Origin: Lactifluus volemus
Lineage: Eukaryota > Basidiomycota > Agaricomycetes > Russulales > Russulaceae
DNA length: 64,000 bases
Direction of reading: 5' to 3'
NCBI GenBank assembly: GCA_022376515.1
Contig: WTXI01000167.1
Location: forward strand, 18,221-82,220
The translations under genes were made by a program, and so were the position numbers. Below are positions 9,836-19,509 of the stretch, piece after piece. The notes under the pieces are model-generated. The model was not told the DNA's origin and did not search any database. It saw only the letters and a list, made by a program, of their open reading frames with translations. Positions within the stretch are counted from its first letter, which is position 1. Each line of letters begins with the position of its first letter.

Positions 9836-10141
9836 ATGTCCACTTGGGACCATCTACAACAACCAATCTACCTGCGAATCAAAGAATTGTTGATTGACGC
9901 ACACTTGAACAAGAACGAGGCAATACAGAAACAGTATAACGCCAAACGAAGATCGGAGCAAAGGTGCTGGAAAGAAGTCAGCATTTCCTGCATACGCACC
10001 ATTGGGCACCTAGAAACGATCTTGGGTGCAGGAACAGAGTTGTTCCAATCTGAACAAGGAAACACGTTGATCCTCTATCTACCGGGGGATCATATCGCCT
10101 TTCACGCGCAAGGCTGGACAGGAATAACGACGGGTCTTTAA
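9836..10141 (+). pseudogene. Family-1 gag, N-terminal segment (first frame)
   Basis: Starts with ATG 11 nt after the PBS and is open for 101 codons (TAA at 10139-10141). The same frame and stop occur in copy E (49068-49373), so the end is shared by both copies. The coding-like sequence continues downstream in the -1 frame (from about 10075) without a stop into the main gag frame. A GGGGG run at about 10082-10088 is the likely switch point. Either both copies inherited a lesion, or the switch is made by frameshifting or slippage. No known domain is visible. Confidence 0.6.
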
Positions 10142-11257
10142 TCGTTGTCTGGGATACAAACGAAGACGACCTAGGAACTAGAGTCATTCCCAGAGAGGAC
10201 GACGACCTAACCATCGAACAAAAGGGGAGCATCAGGTTCTTAGAGGACAGGAGACAAACGCACCAATTATACCAGAAACCGACAACCTATCACTCCTATC
10301 ACGAAGAAGCCGGGTCAAGAACCAAGTACAGATCCCCCTGCGAATTTATCAACAATCGGTGGTACAACATTTACTGGTCAAACAGCGAGTACTGGACCGA
10401 TCCCACTATGAAGTTCACCAAATACGACTACATCCTCAATGAACTAGCGCTCCCCCCTTCCCTGCAGCCTTCAGAAGCTAGCGAAGACGAGAGCGAGGAC
10501 GGAGACGGGACGACATCCCCCCGACAAGACTCAGCAGGAGCAAGCTCCTCCTCTGACGACAGCCAAACCAGAGAACCCCCGCCTACGCAAGAAAATGAAG
10601 AACCCACGTTGATCACCCCAGTCACCCCCATAGACCGCGCCATGAGTGCCCTTAGTATCACATCGCCAACTCCCATGTTCACCCGCTCGGCAACTTTGAC
10701 ACAGCCCACCCAAACCACGGCAATGGCAGGACCAAGCCAGGGTGGTGGAGGCGGAGGTGGTGGCGGAGGCGGTGGTGGCGGGGGTGGCGGTGGCGGAGGA
10801 GGTGGCGGTGGAGGCGGAGGCGCCGCAGCTGCAGCAGTAGGGGCCCAACCAGTTGCTCCTCCGAGGAACGGGCTAAAAGGAATACCACCTACGCCGTTTA
10901 AAGGAGAAAAGGGCCTTTACGACGTCTTCAAAACCGAATGGCGCATGTACAAAGCCATCAACCGAAACCACGATGACATGCTAATCCCCTACAATCGCGT
11001 CATGACAATGTTAGGAATGGTTAAAGGACCACTAGTGTCGGCATGGGTACAAGACTACCTGGACACCATCGAACAGGAAGTAGTCCAGCACGGAGAGAAT
11101 GCAGAAATCCTGTGGACCAACTTCGAGGATGCCTTAGATGACGCCTTCAAAGACACCAACGAAGAAGACGACGCGATTACGAGACTAGAACACCTGGAAA
11201 TGAAGAAAGGAAACCTGGCCCAGTATACAGCCGAGTTCAATCGTCTCAGGAAGAAGG
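10142..11257 (+). pseudogene. Family-1 gag, main part (interrupted by family 2)
   Basis: The frame with ATG at 10408 is open to the insertion at 11257, and the same frame is open upstream through an aromatic-rich segment (HQLYQKPTTYHSY). It contains a Ser/Asp/Glu-rich stretch, then about 30 consecutive Gly codons (10741-10820). A Ty3/gypsy capsid-like region follows (GIPPTPFKGEKGLYDVFKTEW..., AWVQDYLDTIEQE, FEDALDDAFKD, QYTAEFNRL). The family-2 element splits the frame after 11257; the coding sequence resumes in phase at 18942 if one GAAGG copy is ignored. Confidence 0.8.
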
Positions 11258-11863
11258 TGTTAAGGTTCCAAGTGGGACCTTTGTACGAAGTGTGCGTTCG
11301 TTCGTGAAGTCAAGAACTAGACTTGCAAGACGTGCAAGTCAAGATCAAAGATTCGATAGAGACGAGACTTAGTAAACGACTAAGTCAAGAGCGTTTCAGA
11401 GGTCAAGGGCTTTGGGCTCAGGGTGAGACCAAAGTGTCAAGAAGTCGAAGGTCGTGATGTCAAGAGGGTTCTCTCAGGTCTGATGCTTCTAGGCAAGACA
11501 AGGTTCTAATAGATAGAAGGACTTGGATTGCGAAACAAAACTGAGACTTAAGGTCTCTAGGGCAGAAAGTACAGGGTTTATATAGAAAGAAGCGAGGCTA
11601 TGTGCACAGCCGTAGGGGCTGTGACCTTCGTACAGCTTTCAGGGTTTGAAACATGTTTCAGGAATCAGCAAGTCATCCTGTGCATGTGGCTGTTGCTTGA
11701 GGCTGTACGGTGCTGTGCAAGGCTGTATCGTGAGAGAAATAAGTAAGCGATCTGAAACAAAGCGATCGGCAGTCCATTCACATAAGCAAGGGAGTCAGCA
11801 GAAATGAGTTATCAGTCCGAAAATGTACGGTATGAGTCAGCAAACACGTGTCAGTCCATAACA
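11258..11863 (-). repeat. 3' LTR of family-2 element (606 bp)
   Basis: In element orientation it begins TGTTATGG and ends CCTTAACA. It appears identical to the other LTR at 18331-18936. A TATATAA box (minus strand, near 11578-11584) lies about 35 nt before AAGTCTCAGTTT. Confidence 0.94.
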
Positions 11864-11880
11864 CCATCCCCCTTCTAAGG
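11864..11880 (-). other. Polypurine tract of family-2 element
   Basis: Read on the minus strand, AGAAGGGGGATGG lies directly before the 3' LTR, as expected for plus-strand priming. The family-1 equivalent (AGAGAGGGGGTAT) is at 24220-24232. Confidence 0.8.
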
Positions 11881-11896
11881 CGCAGTCCCACCTGCG
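11881..11896 (-). other. Post-stop hairpin of family-2 element
   Basis: One nucleotide after the pol stop codon (TAA, 11898-11900) the minus strand reads CGCAG-GTGGGA-CTGCG, a 5-bp stem with a six-base loop. Family 1 has GGCAG-GTGGGA-CTGCC at the same place, with the same loop and a swapped outer pair. Confidence 0.6.
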
Positions 11897-11897
11897 T

Positions 11898-14800
11898 TTA
11901 CTCACGGTCAGCAGCATAGTCCCAGTCACCCATCTCCGTGTTGATCCAGCCAGACGTGGAGCGGTCAACACCGTGGCCGTACCAGAGGTAAGCCTTCTTG
12001 TCGTTGGTGTAAGGGCACGTCCAATGCCAGTGAGGGTGTTCTAGGGGGACTCTACAAGAGTCTCCGAACTTGCATTGCTGGTGGGGTTCATGACACGAAG
12101 GGCCTGGATGGCCGTAGTCAGCACACCATTCACACCAGTCGTGGAGGGGGCACTGGACGTAGAGGTGCCCGGGGTTTCGTCGCTTGCATCGACCACAATA
12201 GGGCGTGTGCGTGATCCTGGCTGCGGCACTATCAGCGGCGGTTCCACTGCTACTATTGACGACCCGTTCCATGCAAGTCTTGCAGTGAAGGGAATGCGTG
12301 CCGTCATGAACTGGACTCCTTGTCCACTCGTCGTCGTCAATGTTGCCGTCATTACCAAATGCCCATCCGAGTTCGTCGTCCTGGATAGGGGAGACAGATG
12401 AGGCGGGCGAGTTGCGGACGTTAGAGGCCGGTGAGCTTGGTAAGGAGGATAGTTGGTTGTTTGGCGGGGAGGGGGCGGTGTCGCTCCGCGGGAGTCCACC
12501 AAAATCGGGGAGGTTCTCGTGCCACGTTGGCGATGCGAGGACGGGGAGTGGGGTCCACGGGCGGTCGGAGGTAGGTGTGAGGTAGTCCCAAAGCGAACTC
12601 GTCGGTTTGGGTTGCTGTATGGCCCATGCTGCGAACTCGCAAGCCTGGAAGAGCGATTCTCTAAGGGCGTCGTCGAGCGGGGTAATTCGCGGGTATAAGG
12701 TGGGAGAACGGGGGTCGGGGATCGGTTTCTCTGACGCCGTGTATAGGTCACTGGGATAAACGGTGGAGAGGCCGAACGATGATTGGTAGATGAGGGACGA
12801 CGGATGGACTGGGCGGATGGGACGTGGTGCGGGTAGGTCATATTGGGTTGGGACATGTTGCATGTAGCGAATTGTGAGGGAGTTTGGTAAAGGTGGTGTG
12901 GTGGTGGTAGCTGTAGTAGTGGGGATGAAAGTTGGTGATGTCGTCTCTTGCTGAAGCAAGAGGGTTCTTATAGCTTTTGGCTGAGCTTTGTAAAAAGCTG
13001 TGAGTAGTTCTGGGGCATCAACATTCTCGGCTGGTTCCCATGTGTTGTGTGCGGCGGAATAGCCTTTCCACTTTAGGAGATACTGGAGTCTGGTCTTGTT
13101 CTTTGGTCCAATACGTCTAGACCCTAGAACAGCTTCTACTTCGTACTCCTCTTCTCCGTTTACAAGTTCCGGTGGAGGCTGTTCGAAGTTCGGACCATGT
13201 TCGGGTGTTTCCGTATAGGGAGCGATCAGTGATGTGTGAAACACATCATGAATCTGCCATCGATCTGGGAGTTTGAGGCGTATAACTACCGGTGATATAA
13301 CTTTGGTGATCGTAAAGGGTCCGTAGCGTTTTGGGGCTAGCTTGCTGCTAAGGTGCGTCATTTTGAGATTGGTACCTTCAAGCCAGACTTTTTCTCCTAC
13401 GGCGTATTTTCGGTAGTGGCGTTGACCCTTCTTGTGTTCTGTACGTTTGTGAAGGAGGGTCTGTGCGTGTTTCATCGCTGATCGGGCTTTTTCTCGGATG
13501 TTTTTGAGTTCTTCGGATCTTTTGTTGACATAGGGTAGATGGCTTGTGATCCGAGAGGTCGCGACGAGAGGAGTATATCCGATGAGAAGCTCATACGGAG
13601 TAAATCCGGTTGTGGCGTTTGGCCACGAGTTATGGACGAACTGGGCCATGGGCAGGAGTGTAGACCAGTCATTCATATAATCATTGCCGTAGATGCGGAG
13701 ATATTGTTCTACTCGTTGATTGCTTCTTTCTGATTGACCGTCTGTTTGAGGGTGATAGGCAGTACTGATATTTTGCGATATCTTGAGCTTTTGGCAGAGC
13801 CCCGTGGCTAGGTGTGATGTGAAGCGGGGATCTCTATCAGAGATGATTCTTCGGGGGATGCCGTAGTTCGGAAAAACGTTGGAGATGTATAGGTCGATAA
13901 CTTCTTCCGTGGTGATCTTTTTTGTACACGGTAAGAAGACGGCAGCTTTAGTGCAATCGTGATCGACAATTGTGAGGATGGAATCATATCCATGTGACTC
14001 GGGGAGATCCGTGATAAGGTCCATCGTTACGACTTGGAAAGGAACATTGGACGCTTCCTGTTCTCGTGGTTCGATGGGAGCGATAGGGGGTTTTGGGCGA
14101 TGGGTAAGGGGTTTTGTTGACTGGCATGTGGCGCATCCCTTGACGTATTGGGTGACATACTGCTTGAGTCCAGGCCACCAGAAGTTATGGAAGACTTCTA
14201 TCATGGTGTTGGCGATGCCTGGATGACCAGCGAGTTGATGGTCATGATATCGCCAGAGTATATCTTTCTTCAGTTGGTCGTCCTCAGGGACTACTGGAGC
14301 GTCCGCTTTCCACCACTGTCCCTTGTGATCTTGCTCTAGCTGATGTTCTTCAGCCCATTGTTTCATGAGGTCGTCATTTTCTTTTTGTGCTAACCAAACA
14401 CGTCCTTCAATGGAGTGAAGCTCCATTGCTTGGACAAAGAGCTTGTCAGGTAACACCACGACGTCTTCATTGTCATTATCGCCTTTGGGAATGGCGGGGT
14501 GTCGTGACAGGGCGTCGGCACGATTTGTAGCGCCAGGTTTGTGGATGAGTTCAAAGTTAAACTCTGCTAACTTGCTCAAGTAGCGCGCCACTCTTCGCGC
14601 AATGTTTCGTGGTGATCGGTAAAATCGGAGGTTGTTGTGGTCAGTGTATACTTTGATTGGGAATGGTGAGGATAATAACACGTGTTCCCATCGAAGGAGT
14701 CCTCTGACGACTGCTAGAAGTTCGCGGTCATAGACTGGGTAATTTCTTTCCGCAGCGTTGAAGGTATGTGAGTCATAACCGACTGCTCTTGGTTTGTTGT

Positions 14801-14966
14801 CTTCGTCTCTTTGAAGTAGGACTGCTCCAGTGGCATATTGGGAGGCGTCTACTTCAAGTTCAAAGGGTTTTGAGTAGTTGGGTCGGTATAGGACTGGGTC
14901 TTCCTGTACGCGTTGAAGTAAAATTTTTAGGGCATTACTGCACTCATTGGTCCAGTCGAACTTCAC
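11898..14966 (-). CDS. Family-2 pol, 3' part: RNase H, integrase, chromodomain, Cys/His tail
   Basis: A 1022-codon frame ending TAA at 11898. From the N-terminus: Ty3/gypsy RNase H (ELEVDASQYATGAVL, YDRELLA, TDHNNL), integrase zinc finger (H-x3-H...CATC), integrase core with MDLITDLPES, VDHDCTKA, SDRDPRF and YHPQTDGQSER, GPY-type C-terminal region, then a chromodomain (EVEAVLGSRR...LLKWKGYSAAHNTWEPAEN, residues about 630-680). About 250 residues of Pro/Ser/Thr-rich linker lead to a Cys/His-rich tail with repeated C-x2-C pairs and C-x5-CRVP...H-x-WH-x2-C (12015-12074). The upstream RT frame ends in a stop at 15098 because of a one-base deletion, so this is the distal part of a longer pol. Confidence 0.92.
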   Translation of the reverse strand: MKFDWTNECSNALKILLQRVQEDPVLYRPNYSKPFELEVDASQYATGAVLLQRDEDNKPRAVGYDSHTFNAAERNYPVYDRELLAVVRGLLRWEHVLLSSPFPIKVYTDHNNLRFYRSPRNIARRVARYLSKLAEFNFELIHKPGATNRADALSRHPAIPKGDNDNEDVVVLPDKLFVQAMELHSIEGRVWLAQKENDDLMKQWAEEHQLEQDHKGQWWKADAPVVPEDDQLKKDILWRYHDHQLAGHPGIANTMIEVFHNFWWPGLKQYVTQYVKGCATCQSTKPLTHRPKPPIAPIEPREQEASNVPFQVVTMDLITDLPESHGYDSILTIVDHDCTKAAVFLPCTKKITTEEVIDLYISNVFPNYGIPRRIISDRDPRFTSHLATGLCQKLKISQNISTAYHPQTDGQSERSNQRVEQYLRIYGNDYMNDWSTLLPMAQFVHNSWPNATTGFTPYELLIGYTPLVATSRITSHLPYVNKRSEELKNIREKARSAMKHAQTLLHKRTEHKKGQRHYRKYAVGEKVWLEGTNLKMTHLSSKLAPKRYGPFTITKVISPVVIRLKLPDRWQIHDVFHTSLIAPYTETPEHGPNFEQPPPELVNGEEEYEVEAVLGSRRIGPKNKTRLQYLLKWKGYSAAHNTWEPAENVDAPELLTAFYKAQPKAIRTLLLQQETTSPTFIPTTTATTTTPPLPNSLTIRYMQHVPTQYDLPAPRPIRPVHPSSLIYQSSFGLSTVYPSDLYTASEKPIPDPRSPTLYPRITPLDDALRESLFQACEFAAWAIQQPKPTSSLWDYLTPTSDRPWTPLPVLASPTWHENLPDFGGLPRSDTAPSPPNNQLSSLPSSPASNVRNSPASSVSPIQDDELGWAFGNDGNIDDDEWTRSPVHDGTHSLHCKTCMERVVNSSSGTAADSAAARITHTPYCGRCKRRNPGHLYVQCPLHDWCEWCADYGHPGPSCHEPHQQCKFGDSCRVPLEHPHWHWTCPYTNDKKAYLWYGHGVDRSTSGWINTEMGDWDYAADRE

Positions 14967-15097
14967 CCCCTTCTTTAGAAGTGCAGTAATGGGACGCGCA
15001 ATGTCGGCAAAACCACGGATGAAGGGTCGTTGAAAGCCGAGGACGCCGAGGGTGCTTCTGACGTCCTCTACTTTTGTGAGAATGGTGGGCCAATTGG

Positions 15098-16418
15098 CTA
15101 GACCATTCTTTTTGTTGGGTCGATTGTTATTTTTCCATCGCGGACTTCAATACCAAGGTATTTGACTTGTTCTTTCTCGAAGTGGCATTTTGATGCTTTG
15201 AAGAACAAGGAGAGTTCGCGAGCGCGTGTGAGAACTGCGTGGGTGATCTCCCGAAGTTCTTCCAGATTGTCAGAACAAATAAGGACGTCATCCATATAGA
15301 TTAGAATGCGTCCTGGATATTTGTTGACAAGATCAGCAAAGGCGGCATCCATGAATCTTTGGAAGACTGCTGGTGAGTTGCGTAGTCCAAAGAACATCAC
15401 TTTAGGCTTAAAAAGACCATAGGGAGTTTTAAAAGCGGCTTTCCACTGGTCTTCGTCTTTAATGCGGATATTGTGATACCCCCATCGAATGTCAAGGGTA
15501 GTAAAATATCGCATGCCATGGAGTTGTTCTAGGAGATTTTCGATGCGGGGGAGAGGGTAGACGTCAGGAATGGTGTGTTCATTAACGCGTCGATAATCTT
15601 GAACTGGTCTAGAACTTCCATCTGCTTTAGGGATAAGGAACCAGGGTGAAGACCAAGGGGAATCCGTTTGCTCAATATAGCCTTTTCTTGATGTTCTTTA
15701 AGGAATTTCTTTGTAATTTCCTTTCCTTCTTCAGTTAGTGGGTAAACTTTGCAGTTAATGATGTCGGGTGCGTCTGGTTTCAGCTTTATTTCCATATCGA
15801 ATTTTCCTCGGCTAGGAGGGAAGCGTTTTGCCGCTTCTTCATCGAAGATGAAGGCATGACGCTGATATTCAAGGGTATTCCTTGAACGGCAGCGCTGGAA
15901 GCCGTGCGTCGTTCAGTATCCGCAATGGCCCACTCTTGGGATTTTCCAGCAGGTTCTAAAGCTCGTGCGAGTAAAACTCGAGCTTTTTCTTTGAGAGCAA
16001 CTGCTGCGTGGTAATATTGGGATTCGAGGCAGATTTTTGGATTTTCATCGTCTAAGGTTCGGTCTTTCCAGTTGAGTCGTGGGTTAAATGTTTCTAGCCA
16101 TGGATATCCAAGGATGACGCGATCCATGCCTAGATCAGTGATGAAGAAGTTTTGTAATTCTTCTAGTTTTCCCATACGGATACGTAAGGTAGAAAACTTC
16201 GTGACTCGTCCTAGTTTATTTTCTGTTCCATCGACGTTAAAGATCTGGATTGGTTTTTCTAGATCTTTTGTTCCTAATTGCCATCTTTCTGCCGTTCGAT
16301 GATCGATGAAATTACTGGTAGCGCCGCTATCGACTAGCGCTTTGTCTTCCTTCGTTCCGCCATTATAGCTTGAATAAATAATAGGGACTTCCATTGATGA
16401 AATGGCATTTAAATACAA
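15098..16418 (-). pseudogene. Family-2 pol, 5' part: protease and reverse transcriptase (frameshifted)
   Basis: Four open pieces in different phases cover a retroviral-type protease (ALVDSGATSNFID, about 16290-16330) and the RT. The RT shows LDIRWGYHNIRIK, FFGLRNSPAVFQRFMD and the YMDD active site (about 15285-15300). Adjacent pieces are in register if single bases are missing in a G run at 15873-15875, a T run at 15683-15686 and a T run at 15109-15113 (plus-strand view). All three lesions are single-base deletions in homopolymers, in an element whose LTRs look identical. They may be real or may be assembly errors. Confidence 0.85.
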
Positions 16419-16465
16419 GCTATTCGGTACTAAGGCTCGGATCCAGGCGGGGAGATCAGAGCCCT

Positions 16466-18283
16466 TTAAAAAGACGGATCTTGAGAAAGGAATTCGGCAA
16501 GTTTGCCGCGTTCCTCATCTGACATGGCTTTGAGGGCTTTAGCAACTTCCATATTTGAAAGTTCCTTGGAAGAAATAGGGGTAGGGTTTGTTGTTGCCTC
16601 GGATGTTTCAGTAACGCGGGCACGCGTAGTACCGGTGGTATTCGCGTTCCGTTTCTTCTTAACAGGGCATTCTCTCGAGAGATGGCCTTGTTCTTTGCAA
16701 TAGAAGCAACGCCCTTCGCGTATGAGGCGTTCGCGGTCGGGGTCGGGGGTACGGTTGCTTTGGGTAGTAGTAACGTCTACATCCATGGCATCAGGATCAC
16801 GTTGTGGGCGTGGGGTTGGGCGCGGTGGTTGTTGAGGACGGCGTTGTTGTTGCTGTCCTCGCGCGTTGCCAAGTAATTGAGTAATGTTCCCCAGCGACCC
16901 ACTGCCGTGTAGTTCTTTGAACAATTTTTGTTCCGTCCATGCAGCTGAATGTTTACGTGCCGCTTCCTGCCAATCTGCAAGGGTTTCTGGTTTCGGCCAT
17001 TCACGATTCATAATGGTCATGTGAAGGGCTTCTTTGAGGCCGGCACGATACTGGATGATAGTTCCTTGAGCGTCGGCTTCAAAGCCTGCTTCTTCAAGGA
17101 GGTCATTAAATGAGGCGGTGTAGTCATCCAAATTATCCCCAATCATTCGAAGTTTTGTAAACTTCGTAAGGGCATCTTCTTTTGCGGCGGCGTCTCGGAA
17201 ATCTTCAAGGAACCTTTGTTTGAAACCAATCCAAAGGTCTAGGTCATCGGGGTCGCCTCCACGGTCTAGGTATCCTCCCAGGGAGTTAAGACGTGCTTGG
17301 GCCCAGCCTTCGCAACGTGGTCCAGACATAAATGTGGTGAACATGAGGATTCGATTTGCAGGGTTCGACATTCCGGGGTTTCCTCGGTTTAATCTTCGGT
17401 AGTTTTCGAAGATTTCCATGAAACGTTTCGATCGTGATCTATTTCCATCAAAGGGTCTTGGGGGAATCCCCATTAACGCTCCTCCAGCAGCGGGGATTTG
17501 AGCAAAGCCTTGCCCTTGTTGAAGGGGAGCTGCTGCTGCTCCACCTCCTCCACCGCCGCCTCCACCTCCTCCAGGACTACCAGGTGCTCCTCCACCTCCT
17601 CCTCCAGGACTACCAGGTGCTCCTCCACCTCCTCCACTGCCTCCAGGAGGACCGCCTCCTCCTCCTCCTCCACTACCGCTGAAGATTGCTCCACTACCAC
17701 TTGCTGTGGTGGTGGTTTTCTTTCCTTTTCCTTTAGGTTGGGAAAAGAGGGTCGTGGCGGGAGGTGTTACTGTAGCGGTTGCTGAGGCGATTTGGAAAGG
17801 GGGGAGTAGGGCGTAGCCTGCAACTCCTTGTGCAGCTGCATGAAAAGCTCGTGCCGCAAGGGATTGGATAGGTGAGGTGCTTGTGGAAGCAGGGGCTTTG
17901 GATTTGAATATAGTATTCAGGGCGAGGAGTTCTCGAGGGGTAAGTGGGGCATTTGGGTCAGGTTCTGGTTCAGATGTCGGTTGCTTGGCAAATATTTTTC
18001 TCATTTGCTCAAGCTGTTCGTCAGTAGGACTTTCAGGTAAGAGGTCCATGGCTATGTTGTAGTTTGGTTCTTCGCCACTCCCAGAATCAGAAGGTGTTTC
18101 GGGTTGTTTTGGTTCAAGTGAAATCATAGGAGTATCTGAGTGGGCGCGGAATCTGGTCCCTGCGGCCTGCGCAAGGGTTTCGTCGTCATCGTCGTCGCCT
18201 TGTGTAAGGCGATCTTGTTCAGGAGATTCTTCGGCTAACGCGGTGAATCTACCATATGGACTGCCTCTGGAGCTGTCTGACAT
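16466..18283 (-). CDS. Family-2 gag polyprotein (605 aa)
   Basis: An uninterrupted frame with ATG at 18283, 35 nt after the PBS and preceded by GAAC tetranucleotide repeats. The first third is acidic and Ser/Pro-rich. Residues about 200-265 are a Gly-rich tract with Pro-Gly-Ser repeats. A Ty3/gypsy capsid region follows (GIPPRPFDGNRSRSKRFMEIF, EGWAQARLNSL, FKQRFLEDFRDAAAKEDA, YTASFNDLLEEAGF). Near the C-terminus is one CCHC zinc knuckle (CFYCKEQGHLSREC) after an Arg/Gln/Pro stretch. gag forms the particle and packages RNA. Pol lies about 50 nt downstream in another frame, so its expression must involve frameshifting, reinitiation or a lost base. Confidence 0.93.
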   Translation of the reverse strand: MSDSSRGSPYGRFTALAEESPEQDRLTQGDDDDDETLAQAAGTRFRAHSDTPMISLEPKQPETPSDSGSGEEPNYNIAMDLLPESPTDEQLEQMRKIFAKQPTSEPEPDPNAPLTPRELLALNTIFKSKAPASTSTSPIQSLAARAFHAAAQGVAGYALLPPFQIASATATVTPPATTLFSQPKGKGKKTTTTASGSGAIFSGSGGGGGGGPPGGSGGGGGAPGSPGGGGGGAPGSPGGGGGGGGGGGAAAAPLQQGQGFAQIPAAGGALMGIPPRPFDGNRSRSKRFMEIFENYRRLNRGNPGMSNPANRILMFTTFMSGPRCEGWAQARLNSLGGYLDRGGDPDDLDLWIGFKQRFLEDFRDAAAKEDALTKFTKLRMIGDNLDDYTASFNDLLEEAGFEADAQGTIIQYRAGLKEALHMTIMNREWPKPETLADWQEAARKHSAAWTEQKLFKELHGSGSLGNITQLLGNARGQQQQRRPQQPPRPTPRPQRDPDAMDVDVTTTQSNRTPDPDRERLIREGRCFYCKEQGHLSRECPVKKKRNANTTGTTRARVTETSEATTNPTPISSKELSNMEVAKALKAMSDEERGKLAEFLSQDPSF

Positions 18284-18317
18284 GGTTCGTTCGTTCGTTC
18301 ACAAATGTGAGAGTAAG

Positions 18318-18330
18318 AAGTCTCAGTTTG
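18318..18330 (-). other. Self-complementary primer binding site of family 2
   Basis: Read on the minus strand, CAAACTGAGACTT follows the 5' LTR directly. Twelve of these bases (AAACTGAGACTT) are the exact complement of AAGTCTCAGTTT in the LTR (18611-18622), which lies about 35 nt downstream of the LTR TATA box (18651-18657). This is the self-priming layout of the Tf1/sushi group, found independently of the family-1 sequence. Confidence 0.8.
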
Positions 18331-18936
18331 TGTTAAGGTTCCAAGTGGGACCTTTGTACGAAGTGTGCGTTCGTTCGTGAAGTCAAGAACTAGACTTGCA
18401 AGACGTGCAAGTCAAGATCAAAGATTCGATAGAGACGAGACTTAGTAAACGACTAAGTCAAGAGCGTTTCAGAGGTCAAGGGCTTTGGGCTCAGGGTGAG
18501 ACCAAAGTGTCAAGAAGTCGAAGGTCGTGATGTCAAGAGGGTTCTCTCAGGTCTGATGCTTCTAGGCAAGACAAGGTTCTAATAGATAGAAGGACTTGGA
18601 TTGCGAAACAAAACTGAGACTTAAGGTCTCTAGGGCAGAAAGTACAGGGTTTATATAGAAAGAAGCGAGGCTATGTGCACAGCCGTAGGGGCTGTGACCT
18701 TCGTACAGCTTTCAGGGTTTGAAACATGTTTCAGGAATCAGCAAGTCATCCTGTGCATGTGGCTGTTGCTTGAGGCTGTACGGTGCTGTGCAAGGCTGTA
18801 TCGTGAGAGAAATAAGTAAGCGATCTGAAACAAAGCGATCGGCAGTCCATTCACATAAGCAAGGGAGTCAGCAGAAATGAGTTATCAGTCCGAAAATGTA
18901 CGGTATGAGTCAGCAAACACGTGTCAGTCCATAACA
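18331..18936 (-). repeat. 5' LTR of family-2 element (606 bp)
   Basis: Identical by eye to 11258-11863. It supplies the promoter for the minus-strand transcript: TATATAA at 18651-18657, predicted start AAGTCTCAGTTT at 18611-18622. It is followed (to the right) by the GAAGG target duplicate. Confidence 0.94.
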
Positions 18937-18941
18937 GAAGG

Positions 18942-19509
18942 CAGGATGGGACGCCGACAGCAACGGCACCATCAGAATGTACAAGAGAGGACTGGACCTA
19001 GGGCTCCTCACCAGTATGCTCAAACAAGTAGGGGCGAACCCAAACACCCTGAGAGGCTGGCAAGAGTTAGCCACTCAGCACCACGACGCATACCAGCAAT
19101 TGAAGCATGAAATCAGCTTCAGAAAGGACGTCCCTCGGTGGGCCAGCCAGCTCATGGCCAAGAAGAAGGAAACCCCCCCCAGAAAGATCCCTGGGCCATG
19201 GACATCGATGTCACCAGAACCGACTCAGCTAAAGCGGACGAAAAACAAAGACTGAGAAGGGAGGGACGGTGCTTCTTCTGCAAAGAGCAAGGACATCTCT
19301 CCAGGGATTGCCCTAAAAAGAAAGGGCAAAGTAATCCCAAACCACCACAGCAGCCCAGGGCTAGAGCTAGCAAGAAGGAGGACGATGAAACCACGCAAGT
19401 CGGTGACGACGAGGACCCCATCCAGATGCTCAGGAGCATCAGAGCCAAAATTGGGAAAGGAGCCTTCAACGGTGCCTTGGATGGGCTGGTAGAAGAAGAG
19501 GATTTTTGA
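18942..19509 (+). pseudogene. Family-1 gag, distal part with zinc knuckle (frameshifted)
   Basis: Resumes the gag frame split at 11257 (MYKRGLDLGLL, then an Ala/Gln-rich capsid end). Near 19173-19181 a C run is one base shorter than in copy E (eight bases against CCCCCCCTC), which shifts the frame; the zinc knuckle CFFCKEQGHLSRDC (about 19270-19312) is read in the new frame. The frame ends TGA at 19507-19509, overlapping the start of pol. Copy E keeps this junction intact but is shifted elsewhere (near 50485), so neither copy has an intact gag. Confidence 0.85.

Larger units (their letters stand above)
11258..18936 (-). mobile_element. Ty3/gypsy family-2 element (chromovirus), nested
   Basis: Two 606-bp LTRs (11258-11863 and 18331-18936) look identical and are flanked by GAAGG on both sides (11253-11257 and 18937-18941). 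On the minus strand, in order: LTR, self-priming PBS, gag, protease, RT, RNase H, integrase, chromodomain, long Pro/Ser linker, Cys/His tail, hairpin, polypurine tract, LTR. Length is 7679 bp. gag is intact; pol is broken by three single-base deletions in homopolymers. It entered the gag of the family-1 element in the opposite orientation and must be the younger of the two. Confidence 0.95.

Noticed and set aside
12041..12856. 271-codon minus-strand frame overlapping the family-2 pol tail
   Set aside because: It lies inside the continuous 1022-codon pol frame in another phase, in a Pro/Ser-rich, stop-poor stretch; a shadow frame.
17473..17785. Leu- or Ser-rich open frames over the family-2 gag
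   Set aside because: They arise from GGN codon repeats read in other phases and on the other strand.
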